From contig OY282374.1 in assembly GCA_958295815.1 (NCBI GenBank), positions 2,686,856-2,750,855 of the forward strand: a DNA stretch of 64,000 nt, read 5' to 3'. Source of the stretch: Candidatus Poribacteria bacterium. GTDB taxonomy: Bacteria; Poribacteria; WGA-4E; WGA-3G. Shown in pieces: positions 8,080 to 16,659 of this stretch (the stretch's first letter is position 1; every line of letters begins with the position of its first letter). The translations under genes were made by a program, and so were the position numbers. The notes beneath the pieces are model-generated. The model was not told where the DNA came from. It did not search any database and saw only the letters and a list, made by a program, of their open reading frames with translations.

Positions 8080-8856
8080 TTAGAAACCTGTTTTCAGTTC
8101 TCCCCACGTCACTGCTAATTTCTCGTTAGCCTCAACAGCAAGTACACCCGGCAGGCTTATTTCCATTGACTCATTAATCTCTTGTTCAGTCAACGCTGCG
8201 GCGTAAATGACGACTTCATCAATAACAGCGTCTTCTACTTTGTGGAGACCCGGATTTTCACCCGCACCGATGTAGATTGCCGCTTCTTTGAACTTGGGCC
8301 ACTTGAAATTTTCTTTTACTTCACCGATAAAGTCCCCGTTGACATAGATCTTGCCATCTACCCCATCAGCAACTAAAACGTAATGGTACCACTCATCCAA
8401 GTCAAACTTATAATTTCCGAGGCTCTTATCGGCATGATGCCCGGCATCCCAGAACGGGTTAAAAGCTGGGTTAACCATCGTACGGAACTCACAGCATCCA
8501 GCCGCAGCAGCTTCTATCGAGATAATCCCGTCGTACGAGGCATGTTCATGCAGGTAAAACCATGCTTCCATCGTGATCTCAGTTTTCTCACCAATAGGAA
8601 CGATAAAATCGTTCGGAGCCATCTGGACGACACCGCCGTTCAGACGTATTGCTTTGTTGAATGCGCCATCGACAAGCGAACCTTTTCCGACCAACTCCGC
8701 ATCGTTGCCGTTACCGGAATCATCTGGAACTTCGTTGCCACTGAGCTTATCAAAAGAGTAATAGACTAAAATATCCTCTTCGTCAAACGCGTAAGAGAGA
8801 CTTACAGCAAATATACAGATCGCTGAAAGCCCGAACAAAAATAAACTTTTACACAT
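8080..8856 (-). CDS. Secreted LamG/concanavalin-like domain protein
   Basis: A signal peptide of about 24 residues ends near S-Y-A. It is followed by one LamG (ConA-like) jelly-roll domain: Y-Y-S-F-D, D-D-S-G-N-G-N-D-A, A-I-R-L-N-G, E-A-W-F-Y, E-W-Y-H-Y-V-L, and the closing I-D-E-V-V-I-Y. This fold usually binds glycans. The start is the ATG at 8856, since AAGG lies 7 nt upstream of it. The last residues, K-L-A-V-T-W-G-E-L-K, match the tails of two other secreted proteins in this window (33582-34181 and 34884-35714). No catalytic site was seen; a binding or surface role is likely. Confidence 0.8.
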   Translation of the reverse strand: MCKSLFLFGLSAICIFAVSLSYAFDEEDILVYYSFDKLSGNEVPDDSGNGNDAELVGKGSLVDGAFNKAIRLNGGVVQMAPNDFIVPIGEKTEITMEAWFYLHEHASYDGIISIEAAAAGCCEFRTMVNPAFNPFWDAGHHADKSLGNYKFDLDEWYHYVLVADGVDGKIYVNGDFIGEVKENFKWPKFKEAAIYIGAGENPGLHKVEDAVIDEVVIYAAALTEQEINESMEISLPGVLAVEANEKLAVTWGELKTGF

Positions 8857-9042
8857 TTTCACACCTTCTTATACATTTTAAGAAAATTTTAACACAATTA
8901 CGGAGCAGTGTCAAAGCATTATACACCAGTCCTCAAATTATATCAATTGGTGATTGGTTATAAGTTATAAGTGATTGGTTTTGGGTTTTCGTGGTTGTTG
9001 GTTGCTGACTGCCATCCCTCCCATAACCCACCAAAGCTGCCC

Positions 9043-9071
9043 TTGCAAGTTGCCACACAAAATGCTACAAT
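9043..9071 (+). promoter_or_regulatory. Sigma70-type promoter of uppP, probably leaderless
   Basis: TTGCAA (9043-9048) and TACAAT (9066-9071) are separated by 17 bp. The uppP ATG begins at 9078, about where transcription should start, so the mRNA may have no leader. No Shine-Dalgarno sequence precedes the ATG. Confidence 0.55.
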
Positions 9072-9077
9072 AATACC

Positions 9078-9917
9078 ATGACTTTTCTTGAAGCGATTCT
9101 TCTCGGTATCTTACAGGGATTAACCGAATTCCTACCCGTCAGCAGCTCCGGACACCTTGTCTTAGCACAGCAATTCCTCGGATTGAAGGAACCCCTCGTC
9201 TTTTTCGATGTTATGCTTCACGTTGGCACATTAGCAGCTGTACTGGTCGTATATCGTGAGGCGATAGGAAAGTTGGTAATCGGTGGATTCTCTGCGCTTG
9301 GAGATCGCCAATTATGGAGACATCCGAGTACAACAATTAACACTTCCCCAGAACTCAAATTTATCTGGTTGATACTGCTCGGTTCCATCCCTACAGGTAT
9401 TATCGCAGTGGTGTTCAAGACCCAACTCGAATCCGTTTTTGAGGAAGTACGGATCGTGAGCGTCATGCTAATCCTCACGGGTGCTATTCTCCAACTTCCT
9501 AGGCTCCGTCGAGAAAAGGTGGATACGCCTGAAGACGCAACCCGAAGTTTGAAAGCGTGGCATGCCCCGCTCATCGGAATTGCACAAGGGTGCGCCATTA
9601 CACCCGGCATTTCCCGTTCAGGGACAACCATCTCGTTGGCGTTGTTTTTAGGGATTCCAGCAAAAACAGCGGCGGAATACTCTTTCCTACTCTCAATTCC
9701 CGCTATACTCGGTGCGGTTGTGTTGAAAGTCCGTGACCTCGGAGATACGACGATACCGATCTACATCGTGGGTGGCGGAATGCTCGCCTCGTTTATTGTC
9801 GGTTATGTTGCCCTGCGGTTTTTATTGGTCGTGCTAAACCGAGGCAAATTCTCTCTCTTTTCGTACTACTGCATCGCTTTAGGGCTCGTTTCCCTCTTAA
9901 TCGCCTTAATCCAGTAG
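9078..9917 (+). CDS. uppP: Undecaprenyl-diphosphatase UppP (BacA)
   Basis: This integral membrane enzyme removes a phosphate from undecaprenyl diphosphate and so recycles the lipid carrier for peptidoglycan and surface polysaccharides. Both signature motifs are present: the N-terminal Q-G-L-T-E-F-L-P-V-S-S-S-G-H (E17 to H26) and P-G-I-S-R-S-G-T-T at about 176-184. The 279-aa length and multiple hydrophobic segments fit the family. The gene is transcribed alone. Its last 52 nt overlap, tail to tail, the end of the minus-strand methyltransferase gene. Confidence 0.93.
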   Translation: MTFLEAILLGILQGLTEFLPVSSSGHLVLAQQFLGLKEPLVFFDVMLHVGTLAAVLVVYREAIGKLVIGGFSALGDRQLWRHPSTTINTSPELKFIWLILLGSIPTGIIAVVFKTQLESVFEEVRIVSVMLILTGAILQLPRLRREKVDTPEDATRSLKAWHAPLIGIAQGCAITPGISRSGTTISLALFLGIPAKTAAEYSFLLSIPAILGAVVLKVRDLGDTTIPIYIVGGGMLASFIVGYVALRFLLVVLNRGKFSLFSYYCIALGLVSLLIALIQ

Positions 9918-10561
9918 GTAGCAACACACCCCAAAACTCTCTTATTATAGTGCCGCTGTTCCGGCGTCATACCCATACTGCTTAAGATGTCGCACATCTT
10001 CTTGTGGTTTTGCAGTGTGTTTCGGATCCACTTTTTCCCAGTGCATCTGTAGATTAGCGTCGCGAGATACATCTGGAGCGGTTTCAGTCTGAAGCGTTTG
10101 AGATAGCGGAGCGGGAACCCGAAACCGTGACCGGAGATAGCGAGCGTTCCCCCCGGTTTAAGCACGCGTGTGAGTTCCGTTAGAGCACCTTTGTCATCAG
10201 GTACATGCGGCATTACGAGAAAGCAGGTTACGAGATCAAAGGTTTCGTCTGGAAAGGGCAAGGTCGGGAGCAAGGCGCGAATCAGGGTAGGCACTTCGGT
10301 AGGATGTCTATTCAATTTTTCCATTTGAGAACGTCCAAACACCAAGAAGTTCATGTCCAGATCGACACCAAGAACGAGTTCCGGCAGATCATCAGAAAGC
10401 GCGACAAGAAGATTCCCCGGTCCGCAGCCGACATCTAATACCCTCTTACCAGCAGCGTCAATGTCTAACGCATTAAGTTGCCTTCGCGTTGTGCCGCGTT
10501 CCAATTCGCGATAAGCGTTCTGAATGTAGGCAGTGTGCCATTTTGTCAATCTATTTTTCAT
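9866..10561 (-). CDS. SAM-dependent methyltransferase (class I)
   Basis: The SAM-binding motif V-L-D-V-G-C-G-P-G-N (motif I) is near the N-terminus, with an acidic residue ending the next strand (G-V-D-L-D). The later P-F-P-D-E-T-F-D-L-V-T and L-K-P-G-G-T-L-A are also typical of class I methyltransferases. I place the start at 10561: it has GGAG just upstream and overlaps the stop of the deacetylase gene as ATGA, the arrangement of translationally coupled genes. An ATG nine codons upstream is less likely. The substrate is unknown. Coupling to a polysaccharide deacetylase and nearness to uppP suggest a surface glycan or lipid carrier target. Confidence 0.8.
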   Translation of the reverse strand: MKNRLTKWHTAYIQNAYRELERGTTRRQLNALDIDAAGKRVLDVGCGPGNLLVALSDDLPELVLGVDLDMNFLVFGRSQMEKLNRHPTEVPTLIRALLPTLPFPDETFDLVTCFLVMPHVPDDKGALTELTRVLKPGGTLAISGHGFGFPLRYLKRFRLKPLQMYLATLIYRCTGKKWIRNTLQNHKKMCDILSSMGMTPEQRHYNKRVLGCVATYWIKAIKRETSPKAMQ

Positions 10562-11445
10562 CTGCTCCAGTATAGAGAGGACACCCATCTGCTGAGACGC
10601 TGCGGAATCGTTGTCAATTCTGCCCGGAAAAGTGTGAGTCCAGCATCATCGGTGATCGGAATAACCTTCAGTTGATACGGTGGGGTGTCTGACGTGTTCC
10701 AGCCTATTTCGGTTGTCCGAGCGGATCGAAAACCGCCTGATTTTACGATTTCAATCTCGCGTTTAGTATAATCGCCGTTTGGATAACTGAAATGCGAGCA
10801 CTCAACACCCAAAACACTTTCCAAATCCGCCTTGCTCCCAAGAATCTCTTGCTTGCATTCTGTTTCCGTACAGTGTGGTAGGATCGGGTGAAATTGAGTG
10901 TGAGGTTGAAAGTCAACATTCGCCGTCATCTCTCTGATTTCTGCTATATCGAGTGCCTGCCTGTCTGGATAGATTTTTTCAGGTTCAAAGTTAGCCGTAT
11001 TCTTGAGGTATGCCAACCGTTCAGCGTTCGATAGCCTTTTCAGTCTCTCCTTCTTCGCCTTGGATTGACCCTCTATCTTAAACCAAAAATGCCGATGTGT
11101 ATTGACGATCTGGGTACAGACGTAGAGTGTCGGACGCACCTGGTACTGCTTGAAAATCGGCAAGAGTTTATAGTTACTTGCGTGTCCGTCGTCGATTGTT
11201 ATTACAACGCTTTTTTGGGGAATCCCTGAAAAATCCTTTCGGTGGATAGCAGAAACTAAGGCATCCAGTGAGATGAACGTGTAATGGCGTGAGAGGTAGG
11301 CGATATGTTTGGCAAAAACCGCGGGTTCCGCGTCGTGATACATGAGGATGGCTACACGGTCTCTGCACACCCACCTTCGAATGAGAAACGGCATACCCAA
11401 TAGACAAACAATGGATGCCATAATATTTTTAAGGAAATTACGCAT
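10558..11445 (-). CDS. Polysaccharide deacetylase (NodB homology domain)
   Basis: An N-terminal hydrophobic segment (residues about 8-24) looks like a signal anchor. The NodB domain follows: I-L-M-Y-H, the metal-site strand V-I-T-I-D-D-G-H (Asp-Asp), and the H-x(3)-H ligand pair in Q-P-H-T-Q-F-H. The later F-S-Y-P-N-G-D-Y strand is also conserved. These enzymes remove N-acetyl groups from cell-wall or exopolysaccharide sugars. GGGGAA precedes the ATG. The stop codon overlaps the start of the methyltransferase gene by four bases. A 235-nt AT-rich gap separates the gene from its divergent neighbour. Confidence 0.88.
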   Translation of the reverse strand: MRNFLKNIMASIVCLLGMPFLIRRWVCRDRVAILMYHDAEPAVFAKHIAYLSRHYTFISLDALVSAIHRKDFSGIPQKSVVITIDDGHASNYKLLPIFKQYQVRPTLYVCTQIVNTHRHFWFKIEGQSKAKKERLKRLSNAERLAYLKNTANFEPEKIYPDRQALDIAEIREMTANVDFQPHTQFHPILPHCTETECKQEILGSKADLESVLGVECSHFSYPNGDYTKREIEIVKSGGFRSARTTEIGWNTSDTPPYQLKVIPITDDAGLTLFRAELTTIPQRLSRWVSSLYWSR

Positions 11446-11680
11446 CTATTCCCCACTTAGCACCGAGTATTCTAACAAAATCTGATGTTTTCAAGAGAAA
11501 TTAAATATATCACATGAAATATTTCCAAAGAATTTCATTTTATGCAACTTTTCGATCTCTGGAACGCGTTACAACATTATGAAGCCACTATTGTGTGCAA
11601 ATTTGGAAATTGATGTGAGTTTAATTTACGTTCATTAGTCAGCTTGGATATAACATCCATAAAAATATAAAGGAATACTT

Positions 11681-12766
11681 ATGCTGAGTCTAAATAATTA
11701 TCGTGCATACTCAATAACCCCTGTAAAGGGATATATCTCTCACAGAAATGAGGAAAATAATAACTACTTGGAATCCGTAAGATATTGGGCTTCCGATTGG
11801 GAAATCTATTCAGTCCAACAAGGGACGTTTATGAATGTATCAACATTTTTTAACTCCCTTTGTCAACACCTCACCCTAATAGAAGAAACCTTCAACATAA
11901 ATCACTATAACAAAGACGAACATAGCGGGGTCATGGGTTTAGTAAATGTTGGCGATGAAAGAACCGATACCAATCTACGCAATGCGTTATCTCTTGCCAA
12001 CAACATGGTTCACTTTATGTCCCATGTCTTATATGATTTACAAAAAAACGACGGTTGGAAATCAGCCAACAATTTGAGAGGTCTCTTTGGGTTCAGAACA
12101 GAAGGTGAAAAATTAACGACTATTATAGACGAAGAGCGTTCCGACAAAGATTACATCAAGTCCTTATTAGAACGCATGAAATGCGAAGTAACCTACAAAC
12201 ACCTGTTTAGAACACAGTCCGCTACAGTTGAAAGTAGCAAAAGGAAGAAAGAAGCAATAAGCGTATCCTTCATGCTTGATTCCGATAACCAAGTAAAAGA
12301 AGCAGGTTCTTTTACGATTGAAGTCCACAGCATTGGTTCCTTTTTCTACAGTTTTCTATCAACAATTCTACACCAATCCATGCCTAATTACCTTCTCCCA
12401 AACTCTCGCAAAAGTAGCGATTACGCTGACTACAATATTCTGCTGTCAATTATTTGCATGGAAATCCTATTGGTAGTTTCTGAAAAACTCAAGAACGCTT
12501 TTCTTTTTGAAGAAAACGAAAATGAATTCTTTGACAGCAAAATCTTCAGTGAAATAATGAATAATTCAAACAATGATGAACGAAATACATCAACCTTTCA
12601 AACGAGACTGAGTACATGTGTTGGTGCATTTAATAATTTCTTCAAGTTTGAGAAGAACGTTACCAACGCATATACAAATTTTATCAAGCAATACATAGAT
12701 TTATTAGATAGAAACTGGTATGATTACGGACCTGCCCTCTATTTAAAATACCTGTCAATCTACTAA
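11681..12766 (+). CDS. Hypothetical AT-rich orphan gene, 361 aa
   Basis: I do not recognise this protein. It is clearly more AT-rich than the flanking genes and rich in Asn, Ser, Phe, Glu and Lys, which suggests recent transfer. There is no signal peptide. Hydrophobic stretches near residues 220 (S-F-F-Y-S-F-L) and 255 (I-L-L-S-I-I-C-M-E-I-L-L-V-V) are more like buried helices than membrane spans. AAAGGAA precedes the ATG. It stands alone between minus-strand cell-surface genes, with AT-rich DNA upstream. Such lone genes often come from mobile or defence islands, but no motif supports a specific role. Confidence 0.7.
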   Translation: MLSLNNYRAYSITPVKGYISHRNEENNNYLESVRYWASDWEIYSVQQGTFMNVSTFFNSLCQHLTLIEETFNINHYNKDEHSGVMGLVNVGDERTDTNLRNALSLANNMVHFMSHVLYDLQKNDGWKSANNLRGLFGFRTEGEKLTTIIDEERSDKDYIKSLLERMKCEVTYKHLFRTQSATVESSKRKKEAISVSFMLDSDNQVKEAGSFTIEVHSIGSFFYSFLSTILHQSMPNYLLPNSRKSSDYADYNILLSIICMEILLVVSEKLKNAFLFEENENEFFDSKIFSEIMNNSNNDERNTSTFQTRLSTCVGAFNNFFKFEKNVTNAYTNFIKQYIDLLDRNWYDYGPALYLKYLSIY

Positions 12767-12790
12767 CTGCTGTTGAATAACACTTATGGA

Positions 12791-13888
12791 TCATCTTAGA
12801 AGCCCAGAATAAATTTCTTCCAATTTCCGCAACGATTCTGCACTATCAAACTTCCGCTGAATCGTTGCGCGTGCGTTCCTGCCTAACTCTTTCGCGAAGT
12901 CAGGTTCTGTCAACACACGATGCAGTGCTCCTGCTAAGGCTTCTGAGTTTTGTGGGGGGACCAGAATTCCGTTCTCTCCATTTTCAACCAAATCCACAAT
13001 ACCCCCTACATCCGACGCAATACACGGCAACCCAACCCCCATTGCTTCGATCAACGCATTCGGTGAACTCTCGTGTAGCGAAGGTAGCACAAAAACATCT
13101 GCCGTCAAAAGCACAGAAAAGACGTCTTCACAAAAACCAGGGAACCTAACCTGCTCCGAGAGTTCATAGTTTGCTACGAGCGCACCGAGCTCTTCCGCTA
13201 ATTCTCCATCACCGAGAAATGTGCAGCACCATGCAACATCCTGTTCGTTCAGCAAATTCAACGCTTCAATCAGATACCGATGTCCCTTTTCCGGTGCAAA
13301 GCGTCCAACACTCACGATTAACTTCTCTTGGGTATCGTCTCGGCGTTGTTGAGACCATTCTTCGGTGGGTAAATCTAATAGGTTCGGGATGCTAAAAATC
13401 TGCTTGTCTGGATACCGCTGTTGGAGATTCCGTGCAATCTGTGCTGCGTTCGTGAGGAGAATATCAGCGGTGTTGTAGATGAATTTTTCTGTGAGCCAGA
13501 GCCGAAATTTACCGTATCTTGCGTGGTAATCACCGCGTTGTGAAGCGACGAACGGCAGCTTACGCCAAAGACCACATCGTCGGGAGAGTCCACAGAGGAA
13601 ATTGGAATACCACAACCAACTATGCACAATGTCGGGTTTTACTGCATTGACAATACCACCGAGTGCAAATGCCTTTTCTAACATTCTCATGCGTCTGCCT
13701 TCAGGCCCAAGCGTGGCGACATCTCGGACGCAGGACATCGCGGCGAGTTCTGCCACACGCTCCCCTTCGGCACGGCTTAGGACGACATATACCTCGTACT
13801 GCTCAGGTGGCAACCGATCTAATGTCTTGAGCAATTGCGATTCGGCACCGTCTTTTGTCATAGAGTCGATGACATAAAGAATTCGCAT
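12791..13888 (-). CDS. Glycosyltransferase family 4
   Basis: The protein has the two-domain GT-B layout of GT4 enzymes. The N-terminus is M-R-I-L-Y-V-I-D-S-M followed by G-A-E-S-Q-L. The C-terminal nucleotide-sugar half has V-G-R-F-A-P-E-K-G-H, then P-S-L-H-E-S-S-P-N-A-L-I-E-A-M-G with the E-x7-E pair, and I-A-S-D-V-G-G. I start it at 13888, 11 nt after the preceding stop, since the longer frame would overlap that gene and adds a non-conserved leader. It is last in a minus-strand run with a GT39-like transferase. A role in exopolysaccharide or glycolipid assembly is likely; the sugar is unknown. Confidence 0.87.
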   Translation of the reverse strand: MRILYVIDSMTKDGAESQLLKTLDRLPPEQYEVYVVLSRAEGERVAELAAMSCVRDVATLGPEGRRMRMLEKAFALGGIVNAVKPDIVHSWLWYSNFLCGLSRRCGLWRKLPFVASQRGDYHARYGKFRLWLTEKFIYNTADILLTNAAQIARNLQQRYPDKQIFSIPNLLDLPTEEWSQQRRDDTQEKLIVSVGRFAPEKGHRYLIEALNLLNEQDVAWCCTFLGDGELAEELGALVANYELSEQVRFPGFCEDVFSVLLTADVFVLPSLHESSPNALIEAMGVGLPCIASDVGGIVDLVENGENGILVPPQNSEALAGALHRVLTEPDFAKELGRNARATIQRKFDSAESLRKLEEIYSGLLR

Positions 13889-13899
13889 TCGTGTGTATG

Positions 13900-15414
13900 C
13901 TACCAATAGGTGTAGAGGAGAACTTCCATAACGATGAGTTGTACAGTGAGTATACCGGCGACCCAATAAAGATCAGAGATCGGGCGCGATGCGAGGTGTT
14001 TGGCAACGGGAATAACGAAAAACGGCACCATGAGGATCCAGATACGCTCAACCTCCATCGTAAACAGCGTAGAAAATGTAAAATAGAGGAGCGTTATGAG
14101 GAAACCGACAACGAAAACATCTAATTTATCATGGTGGAGTATCCAAGGCATACGCTGCTCATATCTGTCTTGTACAGACGCGAGTGTATCCTGCCGCCAT
14201 TCTGTTATCGCTGACACAACCTGCCGGAGCCAGACAAGCGTTATAGGAACCCCAACACCAATGAGGAAAGCAAATAGGTTCGCAAAACTCAAGTGGAAAT
14301 AGCGACTAACGCTTTCATAACCCGTCCCCATTCCCATCTCGTCTTTTTTGATAGCTGCAACGAGTGCCTCAATCGGACGAAATCCTGTCAATACGAAAAG
14401 CAGTAGATAGAATCCGATGAATCCCAACGCCGCGAACAGCAAAACCTTCAGATACTGCACAAACCGCTGTCGTTCGAGTAGTGGGACAATACAGAGGAAA
14501 ACACCGACAATTACCGTTGAGTAGGTCATGAACATCCCGAGGGCAAGCGACAGTCCAGTCAAAAAACTAAAGAGACGGAATTCGTGCCATTTCTGATGTG
14601 GCAAGCTTTCACGGGCTCTCGCCTCATAAAAGAGGTAAATGCTCAAAATCGGAAAAACACTGAAAGGACCGTCCATCGACGTGCCGGTGAACATCACGAA
14701 GTTGGGGGTGATGAGGAAAAGAAGAAGTGCGTACCGAGCGACCTTTTCACCGTAGAGCCGTTCACCAAGACGATAGAGCGGTATCACAGTGAATGCAGTG
14801 AAAAGAATTGAGATTAACGTTGCCGATACGAGATTGTAACCGAGGAATTTGCTAAAGAACCATAAAAAAAGCACACCCCCCGGCGGATGGGTGCGCGAAT
14901 GTCCTGAGAGCGTATCAAACAATTCCGGTTTGCTATAATCCCGTAGAAATGCGCGGAATCCGAGTTCGTTAACCCGTGGCACATCGCCGTAATACTCCAA
15001 TGAAGTCCGCGTATACGGCTCTAAGAGTCCTAAGACCTGTTTCGTCTCGCCTTCTTCCTCATATTCGCGGTATCCGTCAATTAGCGCGACACTAATAGTA
15101 ATCGCGACAAAACAGGCAAACGCTATCCAGATGAGGTGTCGGGCGGAGGCACCAGATAGCAGGTATTTATGGCAGAGGTATAGAAAACCGACACATACCA
15201 GAAGCGCAGGCAATATCCACAAACTCAAGGCGACACTCGGTTCAGCGTAAAGCGGAACAATGTGCCTTCTAAACCTAACCGCACCGAGATTGAGAGATGT
15301 CTCACGCATGACGTAGAACACAAAGAAGTGGTAAGCTACAAAAAATAGCGCGAGCAACCCAATCTGGACTGGAATCGATCGAATCGCTTTCTGGTTGTGC
15401 TGCTGATGTTCCAT
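13900..15414 (-). CDS. GT-C superfamily membrane glycosyltransferase (GT39/PMT-like)
   Basis: This 504-aa polytopic protein has roughly ten membrane segments. The pattern is that of lipid-linked-sugar transferases: an early extracytoplasmic loop with acidic residues (Y-Y-G-D-V-P), then S-R-T-H-P-P-G-G-V-L-F-L-W, where H-P-P-G is typical of the ArnT/PMT group, and later F-T-G-T-S-M-D-G-P-F. Such enzymes use polyprenyl-phosphate sugars on the outer face of the membrane, which fits a neighbour that may build them. It starts 7 nt after ispG and ends 11 nt before the GT4 gene, so all three are probably in one operon. Confidence 0.78.
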   Translation of the reverse strand: MEHQQHNQKAIRSIPVQIGLLALFFVAYHFFVFYVMRETSLNLGAVRFRRHIVPLYAEPSVALSLWILPALLVCVGFLYLCHKYLLSGASARHLIWIAFACFVAITISVALIDGYREYEEEGETKQVLGLLEPYTRTSLEYYGDVPRVNELGFRAFLRDYSKPELFDTLSGHSRTHPPGGVLFLWFFSKFLGYNLVSATLISILFTAFTVIPLYRLGERLYGEKVARYALLLFLITPNFVMFTGTSMDGPFSVFPILSIYLFYEARARESLPHQKWHEFRLFSFLTGLSLALGMFMTYSTVIVGVFLCIVPLLERQRFVQYLKVLLFAALGFIGFYLLLFVLTGFRPIEALVAAIKKDEMGMGTGYESVSRYFHLSFANLFAFLIGVGVPITLVWLRQVVSAITEWRQDTLASVQDRYEQRMPWILHHDKLDVFVVGFLITLLYFTFSTLFTMEVERIWILMVPFFVIPVAKHLASRPISDLYWVAGILTVQLIVMEVLLYTYW

Positions 15415-15421
15415 TTTTTCT

Positions 15422-16546
15422 CTACGAGGCTGTATCCGCCTGAGTTGCCTGCAATTGTTGTGCCGCCTCTAATAACGCATTCGCCAAAAATTCTGGATTG
15501 ACTTCATCTCTTCCACGGAATGTACGCACCCGTTCCCCGCGAACTTTGAGAACAGCGAGTTCTTTACCACCCAAATGGATGCCGACCTCAGCATTGCGGG
15601 TTTCACCTGGACCGTTGACCTCACACCCCATCACAGCGACGGGGATTTTAATACCGTGTTTCTCTAAAAGCTCCTCAGCGACAGTGACGATGTTCTCGTA
15701 ATCCGCAGTGGGGTCTCCACGACCACAGAAAGGACAAGAGACAACGTCGAGCATATCCTCTGCCATGCCGAGGGCACGTAGAAGTTCTTTCGCTGTCAAG
15801 ACCTCCTCAACAGGGTCACCTGTAATCGAGATACGGATGGTGTCCCCGATACCCTCTTGCAAAAGTGTGCCGATGCCGAGTGTCGATTTTACGTGTGCAC
15901 GACGCGGGGTTCCGGCTTCCGTAACACCGAGATGCAGCGGATAAGGAACCTTTGCTGAAAGCTGACGATTCGCCTCTATCATCCGAAGCGGGTCGCTCGA
16001 CTTAACGGAGATCGCAATGTCAGTGAAATCGTGTTCCTCACAGATGTTGACGTGCCGCATCGCGCTCTCTACTAAGGCTTCAGCTGTCGGAGACGGGTAT
16101 TTCTCCAACAAATCTCTTTCGAGCGATCCCTCGTTGACGCCGATGCGAATCGGGATATTCGCGCTTTTTGCGGAGGATAGTACCTGAGAGATCCGCTCTT
16201 CGTTACCGATGTTCCCTGGATTGATACGAACTTTAGCCACGCCTGCATCCACTGCTGCGAGTGCGTACCGATAATTGAAATGGATGTCCGAGACGATCGG
16301 CACGGATGCGCGCTTGACCAGCGTACTAAGTGCCTTCGCGTCCGGATCTTCAGGGACAGCAACGCGGACAATCTGCGCGCCCGCCTCCGCACATCGCTCT
16401 ACCTGTGCTAATGTGGCATCCACGTCGCGGGTCAGGGTCGTCGTCATCGTCTGGATAGAGATCGGATTGCCGTCACCGATGGGGACGTTCCCCACCATAA
16501 TCTTTCGTGTAGGTCGTCTGTTGTCGATTTGTACAAGTTCTTTCAT
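15422..16546 (-). CDS. ispG: 4-hydroxy-3-methylbut-2-enyl diphosphate synthase IspG (GcpE)
   Basis: IspG carries out the next-to-last step of the MEP isoprenoid pathway, turning MEcPP into HMBPP with a [4Fe-4S] cluster. The N-terminus R-R-P-T-R-K-I-M-V-G-N-V-P-I-G and the barrel match the family. The cluster ligands are visible as C-P-F-C-G-R-G near residue 270 and M-G-C-E-V-N-G-P-G-E about 35 residues later. At 374 aa it is the short bacterial form. The ATG is preceded by AAAAAAT with no clear Shine-Dalgarno. It heads the glycosyltransferase run and would supply precursors for the polyprenyl carriers those enzymes use. Confidence 0.93.
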   Translation of the reverse strand: MKELVQIDNRRPTRKIMVGNVPIGDGNPISIQTMTTTLTRDVDATLAQVERCAEAGAQIVRVAVPEDPDAKALSTLVKRASVPIVSDIHFNYRYALAAVDAGVAKVRINPGNIGNEERISQVLSSAKSANIPIRIGVNEGSLERDLLEKYPSPTAEALVESAMRHVNICEEHDFTDIAISVKSSDPLRMIEANRQLSAKVPYPLHLGVTEAGTPRRAHVKSTLGIGTLLQEGIGDTIRISITGDPVEEVLTAKELLRALGMAEDMLDVVSCPFCGRGDPTADYENIVTVAEELLEKHGIKIPVAVMGCEVNGPGETRNAEVGIHLGGKELAVLKVRGERVRTFRGRDEVNPEFLANALLEAAQQLQATQADTAS

Positions 16547-16575
16547 ATTTTTTATGCCGAATTAATTGCACACAT

Positions 16576-16622
16576 GAGATCCACTCTTTGTAGGAGAGGT
16601 TTGTAACCCCGACGCTTTACAA
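16576..16622 (+). repeat. Single copy of the GGTTTGTAACC-containing dispersed repeat
   Basis: This 47-bp segment between hisC and ispG matches, in most positions, the unit repeated five times at 60188-60417. It begins TGAGAT, contains CTCTTTGTAGGAG, then a palindromic core around TTTGTAACCCC. It could fold in the hisC-ispG intercistronic RNA. Confidence 0.6.
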
Positions 16623-16659
16623 GTGTATATCCAATTGTAGATTTCACTATAATATCGGA

